A stretch of 64,000 nt of DNA from Prevotella sp. UBA2444. GTDB lineage: Bacteria; Bacteroidota; Bacteroidia; Bacteroidales; Bacteroidaceae. A program made the position numbers and the translations under genes. The notes below the pieces were generated by a model. It was not told the origin of the DNA. It was given only the letters and a program-made list of their open reading frames with translations, and made no database searches. The number at the start of each line of letters is the position of its first letter. Within the stretch, counting starts at the first letter, position 1. The stretch is from the NCBI GenBank assembly GCA_002342665.1, contig DDQK01000001.1:25079-89078 (forward strand), written 5' to 3'. Shown in pieces: positions 1 through 7,861 of this stretch.

Positions 1-18
1 CGAATCTCGTACGCACCG
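1..18 (+). tRNA. 3' end of a tRNA gene cut by the window edge
   Basis: The first 18 bases fit the end of a tRNA: CGAAT as the 3' part of a T-loop, CTCGT as the 3' side of the T-stem, ACGCACC as the 3' side of the acceptor stem, and G as discriminator. CCA is not encoded. A G discriminator would suit tRNA-Ser, but the anticodon lies outside the window, so identity is unknown. A terminator hairpin follows directly, which supports the reading. Confidence 0.5.
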
Positions 19-25
19 CAAAATT

Positions 26-56
26 TCCACCGGAGTCATTTCGGTGGATTTTTTTT
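26..56 (+). terminator. Intrinsic terminator after the partial tRNA
   Basis: TCCACCG (26-32) pairs with CGGTGGA (42-48) and is followed by a run of eight T. It separates the tRNA from the next unit. Confidence 0.85.
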
Positions 57-66
57 ACCCTTTCTC

Positions 67-97
67 TTGGCCGAAACCAAATTAATGCTTACCTTTG
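67..97 (+). promoter_or_regulatory. Bacteroidetes promoter for the sensor-kinase-like gene
   Basis: TACCTTTG at 90-97 is the -7 element; TTGG at 67-70, 19 bp upstream, fits the -33 element. Transcription from here rules out the upstream TTG at 95 as a start codon. Confidence 0.75.
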
Positions 98-130
98 CAC
101 CCAAATTATAGAATCAACAAAACTTGCAAA

Positions 131-1636
131 ATGAAAAGGAATATACTTATCTTGGCTTTAAGCATGCTTTTCTGTACTCCTGTCGTCAATGCCCAGGATG
201 TTAAGAAGAGTGAACTCGAGCAGCGTGCTGAGGCTGCCGATCAGAAGAAGAATGTGGCTGAGGCTCGTTTCACGTATATACGTGCTTTCGAAGACTATAT
301 GCGGGCTGGCAAGCTGGATCAGGGTGTCGATTGTGGTGTCAAGGCTACGGCTCTCTACTACAAGGAGAACTACTACAAGGAGGCCTTTGACCTGCTGCGT
401 CGCATAGCTGATTCCGTCACCCACGCTTCTGGTGTCACCGAAGCCCAGAAGGCTGGTCTTTTTTACCAAATCTGCAAGGAACGCATGCAGATGTATATGA
501 GATTGAAGAAAAGTGAGGGCGTGCGTGAACAGCTTGGGGCCATGGAGAACTTAGCTGGCCAGTCAGGAAACGAGGCACTGCAAAACGACTACCTCTACAA
601 CAAGGCCGTCTATCACTATAGCTTCGGACAGGTGCAGCAGGGTAATGCTGTATTCAAGCAGATGGCTGCCAATCTGACAACGACCAAGGACTACGACAAG
701 ATGGATGAGGTATACCAGACCCTCATCACCAACGCCCGTAAGTCGGGCAGTGCACAGATGGTCGCTCAGTCCTATAGCAACTATCTCGCCTGGAAAGACT
801 CCATTTCAGAAGTGCGTCGACTTGACGAGACGGGTGCCTTGAAGAAGCAGATAGCTGACAATGAGGCTGTCATCGCCGACAAGGACAGCTCGCTCACCAC
901 CCGCCAGGCTATTATCTGGGGATTAGGTATCCTTGCCGTAGCCCTTGCAGCAGCCCTCGTATTCGGTGCCCTTGTGCTGATGCGTTTCATCCTGCTCAGT
1001 CGCAAACAGAAAAAGACCATCAAACTGGCCAACGAGAGCAATGCCTTGAAGGCTAAGTTCATCAGCAATATTTCTGCACAGATGGGGCCTACTCTGCAGA
1101 AACTTGATCAACGCCAGCCTGAGGTACAGGCACTCGTCAGCTTTGCCGATCATATCCAGACCCTTTCCGACCTTGAGAACACGGATGAAGCTGTAGAATT
1201 AGAGGAAGTAGCCCTCCAGCCTTTCTGCGAAGATCTTATGAATCAGGTGCGTGGCACAGAGAAGAGTGGCGTTACGCTGACCGTCAACGCTCCCAAGATG
1301 TCTGCTGCCATTCATCGCGAATATGTTTCCCATATCCTGCTCCACCTGCTTCGTAATGCTGTGGAGTATACGCCTGCAGGTGGTGCTGTCAAGCTTGATT
1401 ATAAGAAGCGTGGCGCTCATGCCCATCAGTTTATTGTCACCGATACGGGGTGTGGCATCTCCGAGGAGTTGCGCGAGGAAATCTTCAAGCCGTTCCGTGA
1501 GATCAAGGACCTTACCACTGGTGATGGTCTGGGATTGCCTACTTGCAAGCAGATGGCCCTCAAGATGAATGGCGACCTCGAAATCGACCCACAGTATTCA
1601 AAGGGAACCCGATTCCTGCTCGATCTCCACAGTTAA
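131..1636 (+). CDS. TPR-type sensor protein with a histidine-kinase ATPase domain but no phospho-acceptor His
   Basis: The ATG at 131 opens a clear signal peptide ending in NAQ, so the longer frame from TTG 95 is rejected because that codon lies in the -7 element. The order is signal peptide, about 240 residues of helical TPR-like repeats (periplasmic), one transmembrane helix near residues 262-290, then a kinase core. The ATP-binding part is intact: an N box with NAVEYTP, a G1 box DTGCGIS and a G2 box GDGLGLP. The segment that should read NMSHEIRTPL reads NISAQMGPTL, so Ala stands where the phosphorylated His should be. It may bind ATP and sense a signal but should not autophosphorylate in the normal way. 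No response regulator lies next to it. Domain calls are firm; the functional consequence is inference. Confidence 0.85.
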   Translation: MKRNILILALSMLFCTPVVNAQDVKKSELEQRAEAADQKKNVAEARFTYIRAFEDYMRAGKLDQGVDCGVKATALYYKENYYKEAFDLLRRIADSVTHASGVTEAQKAGLFYQICKERMQMYMRLKKSEGVREQLGAMENLAGQSGNEALQNDYLYNKAVYHYSFGQVQQGNAVFKQMAANLTTTKDYDKMDEVYQTLITNARKSGSAQMVAQSYSNYLAWKDSISEVRRLDETGALKKQIADNEAVIADKDSSLTTRQAIIWGLGILAVALAAALVFGALVLMRFILLSRKQKKTIKLANESNALKAKFISNISAQMGPTLQKLDQRQPEVQALVSFADHIQTLSDLENTDEAVELEEVALQPFCEDLMNQVRGTEKSGVTLTVNAPKMSAAIHREYVSHILLHLLRNAVEYTPAGGAVKLDYKKRGAHAHQFIVTDTGCGISEELREEIFKPFREIKDLTTGDGLGLPTCKQMALKMNGDLEIDPQYSKGTRFLLDLHS

Positions 1637-1652
1637 ACTGGTGGGAACTATT

Positions 1653-2747
1653 TTATACACTCATCAGTTCACTCATGATCATGTCGCTGACAAAGATGCC
1701 GCGGCGGGTTAGGGATAGAGATTGATGATGAAGTTTAAGCAGTCCGTCGTTAATGAAACGTCGGGCTGCTTTTGTGCAATAGTTGCGGTGATGTGGGGAT
1801 AGTGAGGATAGGTCGATGCCCTCGCGAGTACGGAGTGCCGTGGTGATGAGGTCGTTGTAACGGGTGTCATCATCGATAGTCTCATATTCGAAGATACGTT
1901 TACCATGTTCCATGCCCTCGATGTATTGGTTGAGGTCGCTGATGTTCCATGAACGGGTCTGGATGTCGTAGCTGTGGGCTGCAGCGCCGATGCCGATGTA
2001 GGGACTGCCATTCCAATAACTGGAATTGTGCTGGGAGCGGAAACCTGGACGCGCAAAGTTGGAGATTTCGTAATGTTCATAGCCAGCGGTCTCAAGGCAG
2101 TCGATGAGGTGGTAGTACATTCGACGTTCAAGCTCTTCATCTACGGGGCGAGGGTTCATCTTGTGGAGGGGTGTGCCTTCCTCAATCATCAGGCAATAGG
2201 CAGAGAGATGTTCGGGAGCAAGGGCGAGAACGGAGGATATATCGCGGTCCCAATCTTCGATAGATTCCTGTGGGAATCCATACATCAGGTCGATGCTGAT
2301 GTTGTGGATACCTGCAGCCCTGAGGCGTTCAACGGCTTCGGACACCTGATATGAGGTGTGGCGACGGTGAAGCCAATGGAGACGCTGGTCGTTGAAGGTC
2401 TGGGCTCCCATCGATACACGATTGACGGGCAGAGTGCTTAGGCCCTGTACGAACAGAGGTGTCACGTCGTCGGGATTGGCCTCGATGGTCACTTCGGCAT
2501 TCTCGCTAACCTTATTATATATATATATGGAAGTGAAAATCTGACGGAGCTGGTCGATGGAAAGCTGGGAGGGCGTGCCCCCGCCAAGGTAGATGGTGGA
2601 GATTTGGGAGTCGAGCCTTCGCATCTCTATTTCGCGGCACAAGGCATCGACATACCTTTGGCGCATCTCGAGAGATGTGGTGGAGTAGAAGCCACAGTAG
2701 ATGCAACGACTGCGACAAAACGGTATATGTATGTAGATTCCTGCCAT
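1653..2747 (-). CDS. hemW: Radical SAM heme chaperone HemW
   Basis: This 364-residue protein begins MAGIYIHIPFC and carries the radical-SAM CxxxCxxC cluster (CRSRCIYC) near residues 10-17, followed by GGGTPS and EANPDD. That is the HemW/HemN-like pattern. HemW binds heme and a [4Fe-4S] cluster and delivers heme to membrane respiratory proteins; older annotations call it oxygen-independent coproporphyrinogen oxidase. The length is normal for HemW and shorter than true HemN. It converges on the sensor gene with a 16-bp gap and is divergent from the EF-G paralog. Its promoter lies only 8 bp before the ATG, so the mRNA must be almost leaderless. The family call is strong; HemW rather than HemN rests on the N-terminus and length. 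Confidence 0.93.
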   Translation of the reverse strand: MAGIYIHIPFCRSRCIYCGFYSTTSLEMRQRYVDALCREIEMRRLDSQISTIYLGGGTPSQLSIDQLRQIFTSIYIYNKVSENAEVTIEANPDDVTPLFVQGLSTLPVNRVSMGAQTFNDQRLHWLHRRHTSYQVSEAVERLRAAGIHNISIDLMYGFPQESIEDWDRDISSVLALAPEHLSAYCLMIEEGTPLHKMNPRPVDEELERRMYYHLIDCLETAGYEHYEISNFARPGFRSQHNSSYWNGSPYIGIGAAAHSYDIQTRSWNISDLNQYIEGMEHGKRIFEYETIDDDTRYNDLITTALRTREGIDLSSLSPHHRNYCTKAARRFINDGLLKLHHQSLSLTRRGIFVSDMIMSELMSV

Positions 2748-2755
2748 TTCGGAGA

Positions 2756-2763
2756 CAAAATTA
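2756..2763 (-). promoter_or_regulatory. -7 element of hemW, nearly leaderless
   Basis: On the minus strand TAATTTTG sits so close to the hemW ATG (2747) that only a few bases of leader are expected. Confidence 0.6.
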
Positions 2764-2792
2764 CTAATTTAGTTTAATATTTGAAAGATTTA

Positions 2793-2824
2793 TTTGGTTT
2801 TTCCCACAAAAATGCCTACCTTAG
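2793..2824 (+). promoter_or_regulatory. Likely promoter of the EF-G paralog, with an altered -7 element
   Basis: TTTG at 2793-2796 is followed after 20 bp by TACCTTAG at 2817-2824. The -7 element differs from TAnnTTTG at one base, unlike the perfect elements of neighbouring genes, which could mean activator dependence. Confidence 0.5.
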
Positions 2825-2864
2825 CGGGCGTTTTGAACGAATATTCACCTAAAACTAAATTGAT

Positions 2865-5024
2865 ATGAAGAATTATCAGACAAACGAGATCAAGAACATC
2901 GCGCTCATTGGCAGTGCGGGAAGCGGCAAGACGACTCTTGCCGAAGCAATGGTTTACGAAGCAGGCATTATCAAGCGCCGTGGCACCGTAGAGGGTAAGA
3001 ATACGATGAGCGACTACTTCCCCGTGGAGCAGGAGTATGGCTACTCGGTATTCTCCACTGTGTTCCATGTGGAGTGGAACAACAAGAAGCTCAACATCAT
3101 CGACTGCCCAGGTTCGGACGACTTCGTAGGCGGAAGTATCACCGCCATGAACGTGACCGATCAGGCTGTTATTCTTGTCAACGGACAGTATGGCCCCGAG
3201 GTGGGAACGATGAATGCCTTCCGTAATACTGAGAAGCTGAAGAAGCCAGTGATCTTCTTGGTGAACCAGCTGGATCGCGACAACTGCGATTTCGACCAGA
3301 TCCTTGCCCAACTGAAGGAAGTGTATGGTAACAATTGTGTGCCTGTGCAGTATCCTATCGCTACGGGTCCTGGATTCAATAGTGTGATCGACGTTCTTCT
3401 GATGAAGAAATATTCTTGGAAGCCCGAGGGTGGTGCTCCCATTATCGAGGATGTTCCTGCTGATCAGTTGGAAAAAGCCAAGGAGATGAAGGCTGCCCTC
3501 GTGGAGGCCGCTGCTGCTGGTGATGATACCTTGATGGAGAAATTCTTCGAGAGTGAGGACCTGACAGAGGACGAGATGCGCGAGGGTATCCGTAAGGGAC
3601 TTGTCACGCGTTCGATTTTCCCCGTGTTCTGCGTTTGTGCAGGCCGCGATATGGGTGTTCGCCGTCTGATGGAATTCCTCGGCAATGTGGTACCCTTCGT
3701 TTCTGAGATGCCTGTCGTTAAGAACGCTGCAGGACAGGATGTACCTGCTGACGCTTCTAAGCCGACATCGCTCTACTTCTTCAAGACAGGTGTGGAGCCC
3801 CATATCGGTGAGGTGAGCTATTTCAAGGTGATGAGTGGTACGGTGAAGAGTGGCGACGATTTGACCAATGCCGACCGCGGCTCTAAGGAGCGCATTGGTA
3901 CACTCTATGCTTGTGCAGGTGCCAACCGTATACAGGTGGATCAGCTGATGGCTGGTGATATCGGATGCACTGTGAAGCTGAAGGATGTGAAAACTGGCAA
4001 TACACTCAACGGTAAGGATGTGGATTGGAAGTTCGACTTTATCAAGTATCCTAATTCCAAGTTCTCGCGTGCCATCAAGGCCGTCAACGAGGCTGAGACC
4101 GAGAAGATGATGGCTGCCCTTCAGAAGATGCGCCAGGAGGATCCCACATGGGTGGTGGAGCAGTCGAAGGAGTTGCGCCAGATTATCGTTCACGGACAGG
4201 GTGAGTTCCACTTGCGCACGCTGAAATGGCGTATGGAGAACAATGAGAAGATTCAGATAGAATATCAGGAGCCTAAGATTCCTTATCGTGAGACCATCAC
4301 GAAGATGGCCCGCGCTGACTATCGCCACAAGAAACAGTCGGGTGGTGCAGGACAGTTTGGTGAGGTTCACCTGATTGTTGAGCCTTACACTGATGGTATG
4401 CCCGATCCCACAAGCTTCACGATCAACGGACAGGAGTTCAAGATGAACATCAAGTCGAAGGAAGAGAAGGACCTCGAGTGGGGCGGCAAACTCGTATTCA
4501 TCAACAGTGTGGTTGGTGGTGCTATCGATATGCGTTTCATGCCCGCTATCCTGAAAGGTGTGATGGAGCGTATGGAGCAGGGACCTCTGACAGGTTCGTA
4601 TGCCCGAGATGTACGTGTCATCGTCTATGACGGTAAGATGCACCCGGTAGACTCCAACGAGCTCTCGTTCATGCTTGCAGCTCGCAATGCTTTCTCTGCA
4701 GCATTCAAGGAGGCCGGTCCTAAGGTACTTGAGCCTATCTATGATCTCGAAGTGCTGGTACCCGCTGACTATATGGGTGACGTGATGAGCGACCTGCAGG
4801 GTCGTCGCGCCATCATCATGGGTATGGACTCAGAGGCTGGTTATCAGAAACTGACTGCCAAGATACCTCTGAAGGAGCTGGCCAGCTACTCCATTGCCTT
4901 GAGTTCGCTCACTGGTGGACGTGCTTCGTTCAGCACCCAGTTCTCAAGCTATGAACTTGTGCCGAACGATATCCAGCAGGATCTCATCAAGCAGCATGAG
5001 GCTGAGATGAAGGACGAGGACTAG
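2865..5024 (+). CDS. fusA2: Elongation factor G paralog (EF-G2 type) with a degenerate GTPase centre
   Basis: The 719 residues follow EF-G order: GTP-binding domain, domain II, then domains III-V ending in the GRR(A)xIxGM region. The P-loop is intact (GSAGSGKTT, residues 16-24). Switch II reads DCPGSDDF where EF-G has DTPGHVDF, so the catalytic His is Ser84. Switch I lacks the RGIT motif (YGYS instead), and the NKxD base-recognition motif is NQLD. Work on Bacteroides thetaiotaomicron has described an EF-G2 that supports translation without GTP hydrolysis and is induced by carbon starvation; these substitutions place this protein in that class. No rpsL/rpsG/tuf genes adjoin it, also unlike the canonical fusA. 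It stands alone, convergent with ansA. That it is the paralog and not the main EF-G is inference from motifs and context. Confidence 0.88.
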   Translation: MKNYQTNEIKNIALIGSAGSGKTTLAEAMVYEAGIIKRRGTVEGKNTMSDYFPVEQEYGYSVFSTVFHVEWNNKKLNIIDCPGSDDFVGGSITAMNVTDQAVILVNGQYGPEVGTMNAFRNTEKLKKPVIFLVNQLDRDNCDFDQILAQLKEVYGNNCVPVQYPIATGPGFNSVIDVLLMKKYSWKPEGGAPIIEDVPADQLEKAKEMKAALVEAAAAGDDTLMEKFFESEDLTEDEMREGIRKGLVTRSIFPVFCVCAGRDMGVRRLMEFLGNVVPFVSEMPVVKNAAGQDVPADASKPTSLYFFKTGVEPHIGEVSYFKVMSGTVKSGDDLTNADRGSKERIGTLYACAGANRIQVDQLMAGDIGCTVKLKDVKTGNTLNGKDVDWKFDFIKYPNSKFSRAIKAVNEAETEKMMAALQKMRQEDPTWVVEQSKELRQIIVHGQGEFHLRTLKWRMENNEKIQIEYQEPKIPYRETITKMARADYRHKKQSGGAGQFGEVHLIVEPYTDGMPDPTSFTINGQEFKMNIKSKEEKDLEWGGKLVFINSVVGGAIDMRFMPAILKGVMERMEQGPLTGSYARDVRVIVYDGKMHPVDSNELSFMLAARNAFSAAFKEAGPKVLEPIYDLEVLVPADYMGDVMSDLQGRRAIIMGMDSEAGYQKLTAKIPLKELASYSIALSSLTGGRASFSTQFSSYELVPNDIQQDLIKQHEAEMKDED

Positions 5025-5058
5025 AATGATCGTGAATTAGAAATTTATCCCCCTAAAG

Positions 5059-5161
5059 GTCATTAAGACAAAAATCTTCAAAAATCTAACAGAAATCTCT
5101 TGTATGACAAAGTTTCGTGTTAGATTTTTGAAGATTTTTGTTTCTTTTGAGGCTAATGACC
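5059..5161. repeat. Long inverted repeat between convergent genes, probable two-way terminator
   Basis: A perfect 24-bp arm at 5068-5091 is the reverse complement of 5118-5141, with a 26-bp loop. Eight more bases pair outside it (GGTCATTA at 5059-5066 and TAATGACC at 5154-5161). It sits between the ends of the EF-G paralog and ansA. The arms are A/T-rich, so it would end transcription in both directions, but it is much longer than a normal terminator and could be a small palindromic repeat element. Confidence 0.8.
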
Positions 5162-5208
5162 GATATCGTATAACACTGTGTGATTTGTGTAAATAAGGTC
5201 TGTGTCAG

Positions 5209-6240
5209 TCAGGTGCTCATTTCGCCCCGTATGCTCTGTTGCATCAGTTGCCGCACGCTGTCGGGATCGTCGGGATAGTGACTCTGTAGGAACATCAGTT
5301 TAGTGACTGCCGACTCAACTGTCATATCTCTTCCGCTGATGACCCCAGCCTCCTGCAGGTGGTAGCCGCAATCATAACGGCTCATCTCAACTGCTCCTTG
5401 CATGCACTGGCTGATGTTCACAATGATTTTTCCGTTTCTCGTACCCTCCTTGAGCGCGTTGAGCAGCCAGGGACTCTGTGGGGCGTTGCCTGAACCGAAA
5501 GTGCGCATGACGATGGCCTTCAGGTTGGGCGTGTGGATGATGTGGCGGATGAGATCTTCGCGGATGCCGGGGAAGAGAGAGAAGATGATCACGTTGTTGT
5601 CGAGGCGGAAGTGTGGGGTCATCGGCTTGCCGTAGTCGGGTCTTAAGATGCGCCCTTGATGGTAGTTGATGTTGACACCTGCATCCACGAGGTGGGGATA
5701 GTTGAACGACTCGAATGCATTGAACTCCTCGGCACTCTGCTTGGTGGTGCGGTTGCCACGCAGCAGGTGCGAGTTGAAGTATATGCCCACTTCAGGCACC
5801 AAGGCACGCCCCTTATCATCCTTGGCGGCAGCAATTTCTATCGAGGTAATCAGATTCTCCTTACCGTCAGTGCGGAACTGGCCGATGGGCAGCTGAGAGC
5901 CGGTGAAGACGACAGGCTTGGTCAGATTCTCCAGCATATAGGAGAGGGCAGAGGCGGTGTAGGCCATCGTATCGGTGCCGTGGAGCACGACGAAACCGTC
6001 GTAGTCCTGATAGCGGTCGGCAATGCAATGACTGATATCCGTCCATCGGGCAGGAGTCATGTTGCTGGAGTCGATGGGCGGCTGAAACTGGTAAGTGTCT
6101 ATCTCGGTGTCGAGCTGCTTCAGCTCCGGCACATGATACAGAAGGTGTTCGAAATCGAAGGGTTCCAAGGCCCCGGTCTTCGGGTTATGGTTCATACCGA
6201 TGGTGCCTCCTGTATAGATTAATAAAACTCTGCTCTGCAT
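5209..6240 (-). CDS. ansA: Type I (cytoplasmic) L-asparaginase
   Basis: The 343-residue protein has the asparaginase N-terminal motif YTGGTIGM with its catalytic Thr, and the second motif VLHGTDTMAYTAS with Thr-Asp-Lys-type chemistry. No signal peptide is present, so it belongs to the cytoplasmic AnsA class that hydrolyses asparagine to aspartate and ammonia. Length matches AnsA. It is a single-gene unit, divergent from uxaC, with its promoter at 6274-6281. There are two possible Met starts close together; the first gives the usual short run into LLIYTGGT. Confidence 0.93.
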   Translation of the reverse strand: MQSRVLLIYTGGTIGMNHNPKTGALEPFDFEHLLYHVPELKQLDTEIDTYQFQPPIDSSNMTPARWTDISHCIADRYQDYDGFVVLHGTDTMAYTASALSYMLENLTKPVVFTGSQLPIGQFRTDGKENLITSIEIAAAKDDKGRALVPEVGIYFNSHLLRGNRTTKQSAEEFNAFESFNYPHLVDAGVNINYHQGRILRPDYGKPMTPHFRLDNNVIIFSLFPGIREDLIRHIIHTPNLKAIVMRTFGSGNAPQSPWLLNALKEGTRNGKIIVNISQCMQGAVEMSRYDCGYHLQEAGVISGRDMTVESAVTKLMFLQSHYPDDPDSVRQLMQQSIRGEMST

Positions 6241-6273
6241 GGGCTATCTTAAACGTTTACGTGTTATTTTTTG

Positions 6274-6312
6274 CAAAGATAGCTTTTTTCTGCGGAATAT
6301 TTACTATCTTTG
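6274..6312. promoter_or_regulatory. Divergent promoters of ansA (minus) and uxaC (plus)
   Basis: TATCTTTG occurs on the minus strand at 6274-6281 and on the plus strand at 6305-6312. The two elements lie 23 bp apart, so the upstream regions of the two promoters overlap. Confidence 0.8.
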
Positions 6313-6349
6313 CACGGAAATTTAAAACTTACAACTAAAACAACAAATT

Positions 6350-7756
6350 ATGAAGCAATTTAACGACGATAATTTCGTTCTCGAAACCGAGGTTGCGCAG
6401 AAGCTTTATCATGAGCATGCTGCTAAGATGCCAATCATTGACTATCATTGTCACCTCATTCCTGAAATGGTGGCCAACGATCATCGTTTCAAGTCTATCA
6501 CCGAGTTGTGGCTTGGCGGCGACCACTACAAGTGGCGTGCTATGCGTACCAATGGTGTGGAAGAGCGTTACTGCACAGGTAAGGATACCAGCGACTGGGA
6601 GAAATTTGAGAAGTGGGCTGAGACCGTGCCTTACACTTTCCGTAATCCCCTTTACCACTGGACTCACCTGGAGCTGAAGACTGCATTTGGCATTACCAAG
6701 CAGTTGAATCCGAAGACGGCCCGTGAGATCTTCGACGAGTGTAACGAAAAGCTCAAGCAGCCAGAGTTCTCTGCCCGTGGTCTGATGAAGCATTACAACG
6801 TGGAGTGCGTGTGCACCACCGATGATCCCGTTGACGATCTGCACAACCATATCGAGTATGCCAAGCACAAGGCTCAGGATGATCCCATCATGATTCCTGC
6901 CTGGCGTCCTGACAAGGCCATGAACATTGAGAAGCCTGAGTTCGCCAAGTATGTAGAACAGCTCGCACAGGTCAGCGGTGTCACTATCAACAAGTTTGCT
7001 GATATGGTTGACGCTCTGCAGAAGCGCCATGACTTCTTCGCTGAGCAGGGTTCGAAGCTCTCCGATCATGGTATCGAGGAGTTCTACAACGAGCCGTATA
7101 CCGACTCTCAGATTGAGACCATCTTTGACAAGGCTATGCGTGGTCAGCAGCTCTCTGAGTACGAGACACGCCAGTACAAGAACTGCTTCCTCACCGTGAT
7201 GGCCGAGATGGATGCCGATGCTGGCTGGACACAGCAGTTCCACTATGGTGCCATCCGCGACAACAATACGGCTATGTACAACCAGCTGGGCCCTGACACA
7301 GGCTTCGATTCTATTGGCGAATTCAACACAGCCAAGGCAATGTCTGCATTCCTGAATAAGCTCAACATGAAGGGCAAGCTCACGCGTACCATATTATATA
7401 CACTGAATCCCTGTGCCAACGAAGTGATTGCCACTATGCTTGGTAACTTCCAGGGTGGAGAGCCCGGAAAGATCCAGTTTGGTTCGGGCTGGTGGTTCAA
7501 CGACCAGATGGACGGTATGATCCGCCAGATGAATGCTCTTTCTGTACTGGGTCTGCTGAGTCGTTTCGTGGGTATGCTTACGGATAGTCGCTCGTTCCTC
7601 TCTTATCCGCGTCATGAGTATTTCCGTCGCATCCTCTGCAACATTCTTGGCAACGACGTAGAGAAAGGCCTCCTGCCTTGCGACATGGAGATTCTCGGAC
7701 GGATGGTTGAGGATATTTCCTACAACAACGCTCGTCGTTACTTCAAGTTCTATTAA
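6350..7756 (+). CDS. uxaC: Glucuronate isomerase
   Basis: This 468-residue protein matches UxaC throughout: IDYHCHLIP near residue 28 supplies the metal-binding HxH of the amidohydrolase-like barrel, and the C-terminal part has GSGWWFNDQ and LTDSRSFLSYPRHEYFRR. It interconverts glucuronate and fructuronate, and galacturonate and tagaturonate, at the entry of hexuronate breakdown, in keeping with use of pectin and xylan side chains. The length is that of the family. It is a single gene with a strong promoter and its own terminator; other hexuronate genes are not in the window. Confidence 0.96.
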   Translation: MKQFNDDNFVLETEVAQKLYHEHAAKMPIIDYHCHLIPEMVANDHRFKSITELWLGGDHYKWRAMRTNGVEERYCTGKDTSDWEKFEKWAETVPYTFRNPLYHWTHLELKTAFGITKQLNPKTAREIFDECNEKLKQPEFSARGLMKHYNVECVCTTDDPVDDLHNHIEYAKHKAQDDPIMIPAWRPDKAMNIEKPEFAKYVEQLAQVSGVTINKFADMVDALQKRHDFFAEQGSKLSDHGIEEFYNEPYTDSQIETIFDKAMRGQQLSEYETRQYKNCFLTVMAEMDADAGWTQQFHYGAIRDNNTAMYNQLGPDTGFDSIGEFNTAKAMSAFLNKLNMKGKLTRTILYTLNPCANEVIATMLGNFQGGEPGKIQFGSGWWFNDQMDGMIRQMNALSVLGLLSRFVGMLTDSRSFLSYPRHEYFRRILCNILGNDVEKGLLPCDMEILGRMVEDISYNNARRYFKFY

Positions 7757-7767
7757 ATCATAAAGTT

Positions 7768-7800
7768 GAGGGAGTTTATCAAAAACTCCCTCATTTTTTT
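7768..7800 (+). terminator. Terminator of uxaC
   Basis: GAGGGAGTTT (7768-7777) pairs with AAACTCCCTC (7783-7792), followed by seven T. Confidence 0.93.
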
Positions 7801-7821
7801 GCACAAACGAAATATTTGCAT

Positions 7822-7829
7822 TACCTTTG
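7822..7829 (+). promoter_or_regulatory. -7 element of glmS
   Basis: TACCTTTG lies 32 bp before the glmS ATG. The leader is far too short to hold a glmS ribozyme. Confidence 0.8.
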
Positions 7830-7861
7830 CACGCAATTAAGACACAAACAGACATAACGAT

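Noticed and set aside
1627..1645. Terminator between the sensor gene and hemW
   Set aside because: CCACAGT/ACTGGTGG pairs only with a bulge and lacks a T run; too weak to list.
2790..4643. 617-codon open frame on the minus strand
   Set aside because: It lies opposite the EF-G paralog, has no motif, signal or promoter of its own, and reflects the codon bias of the real gene.
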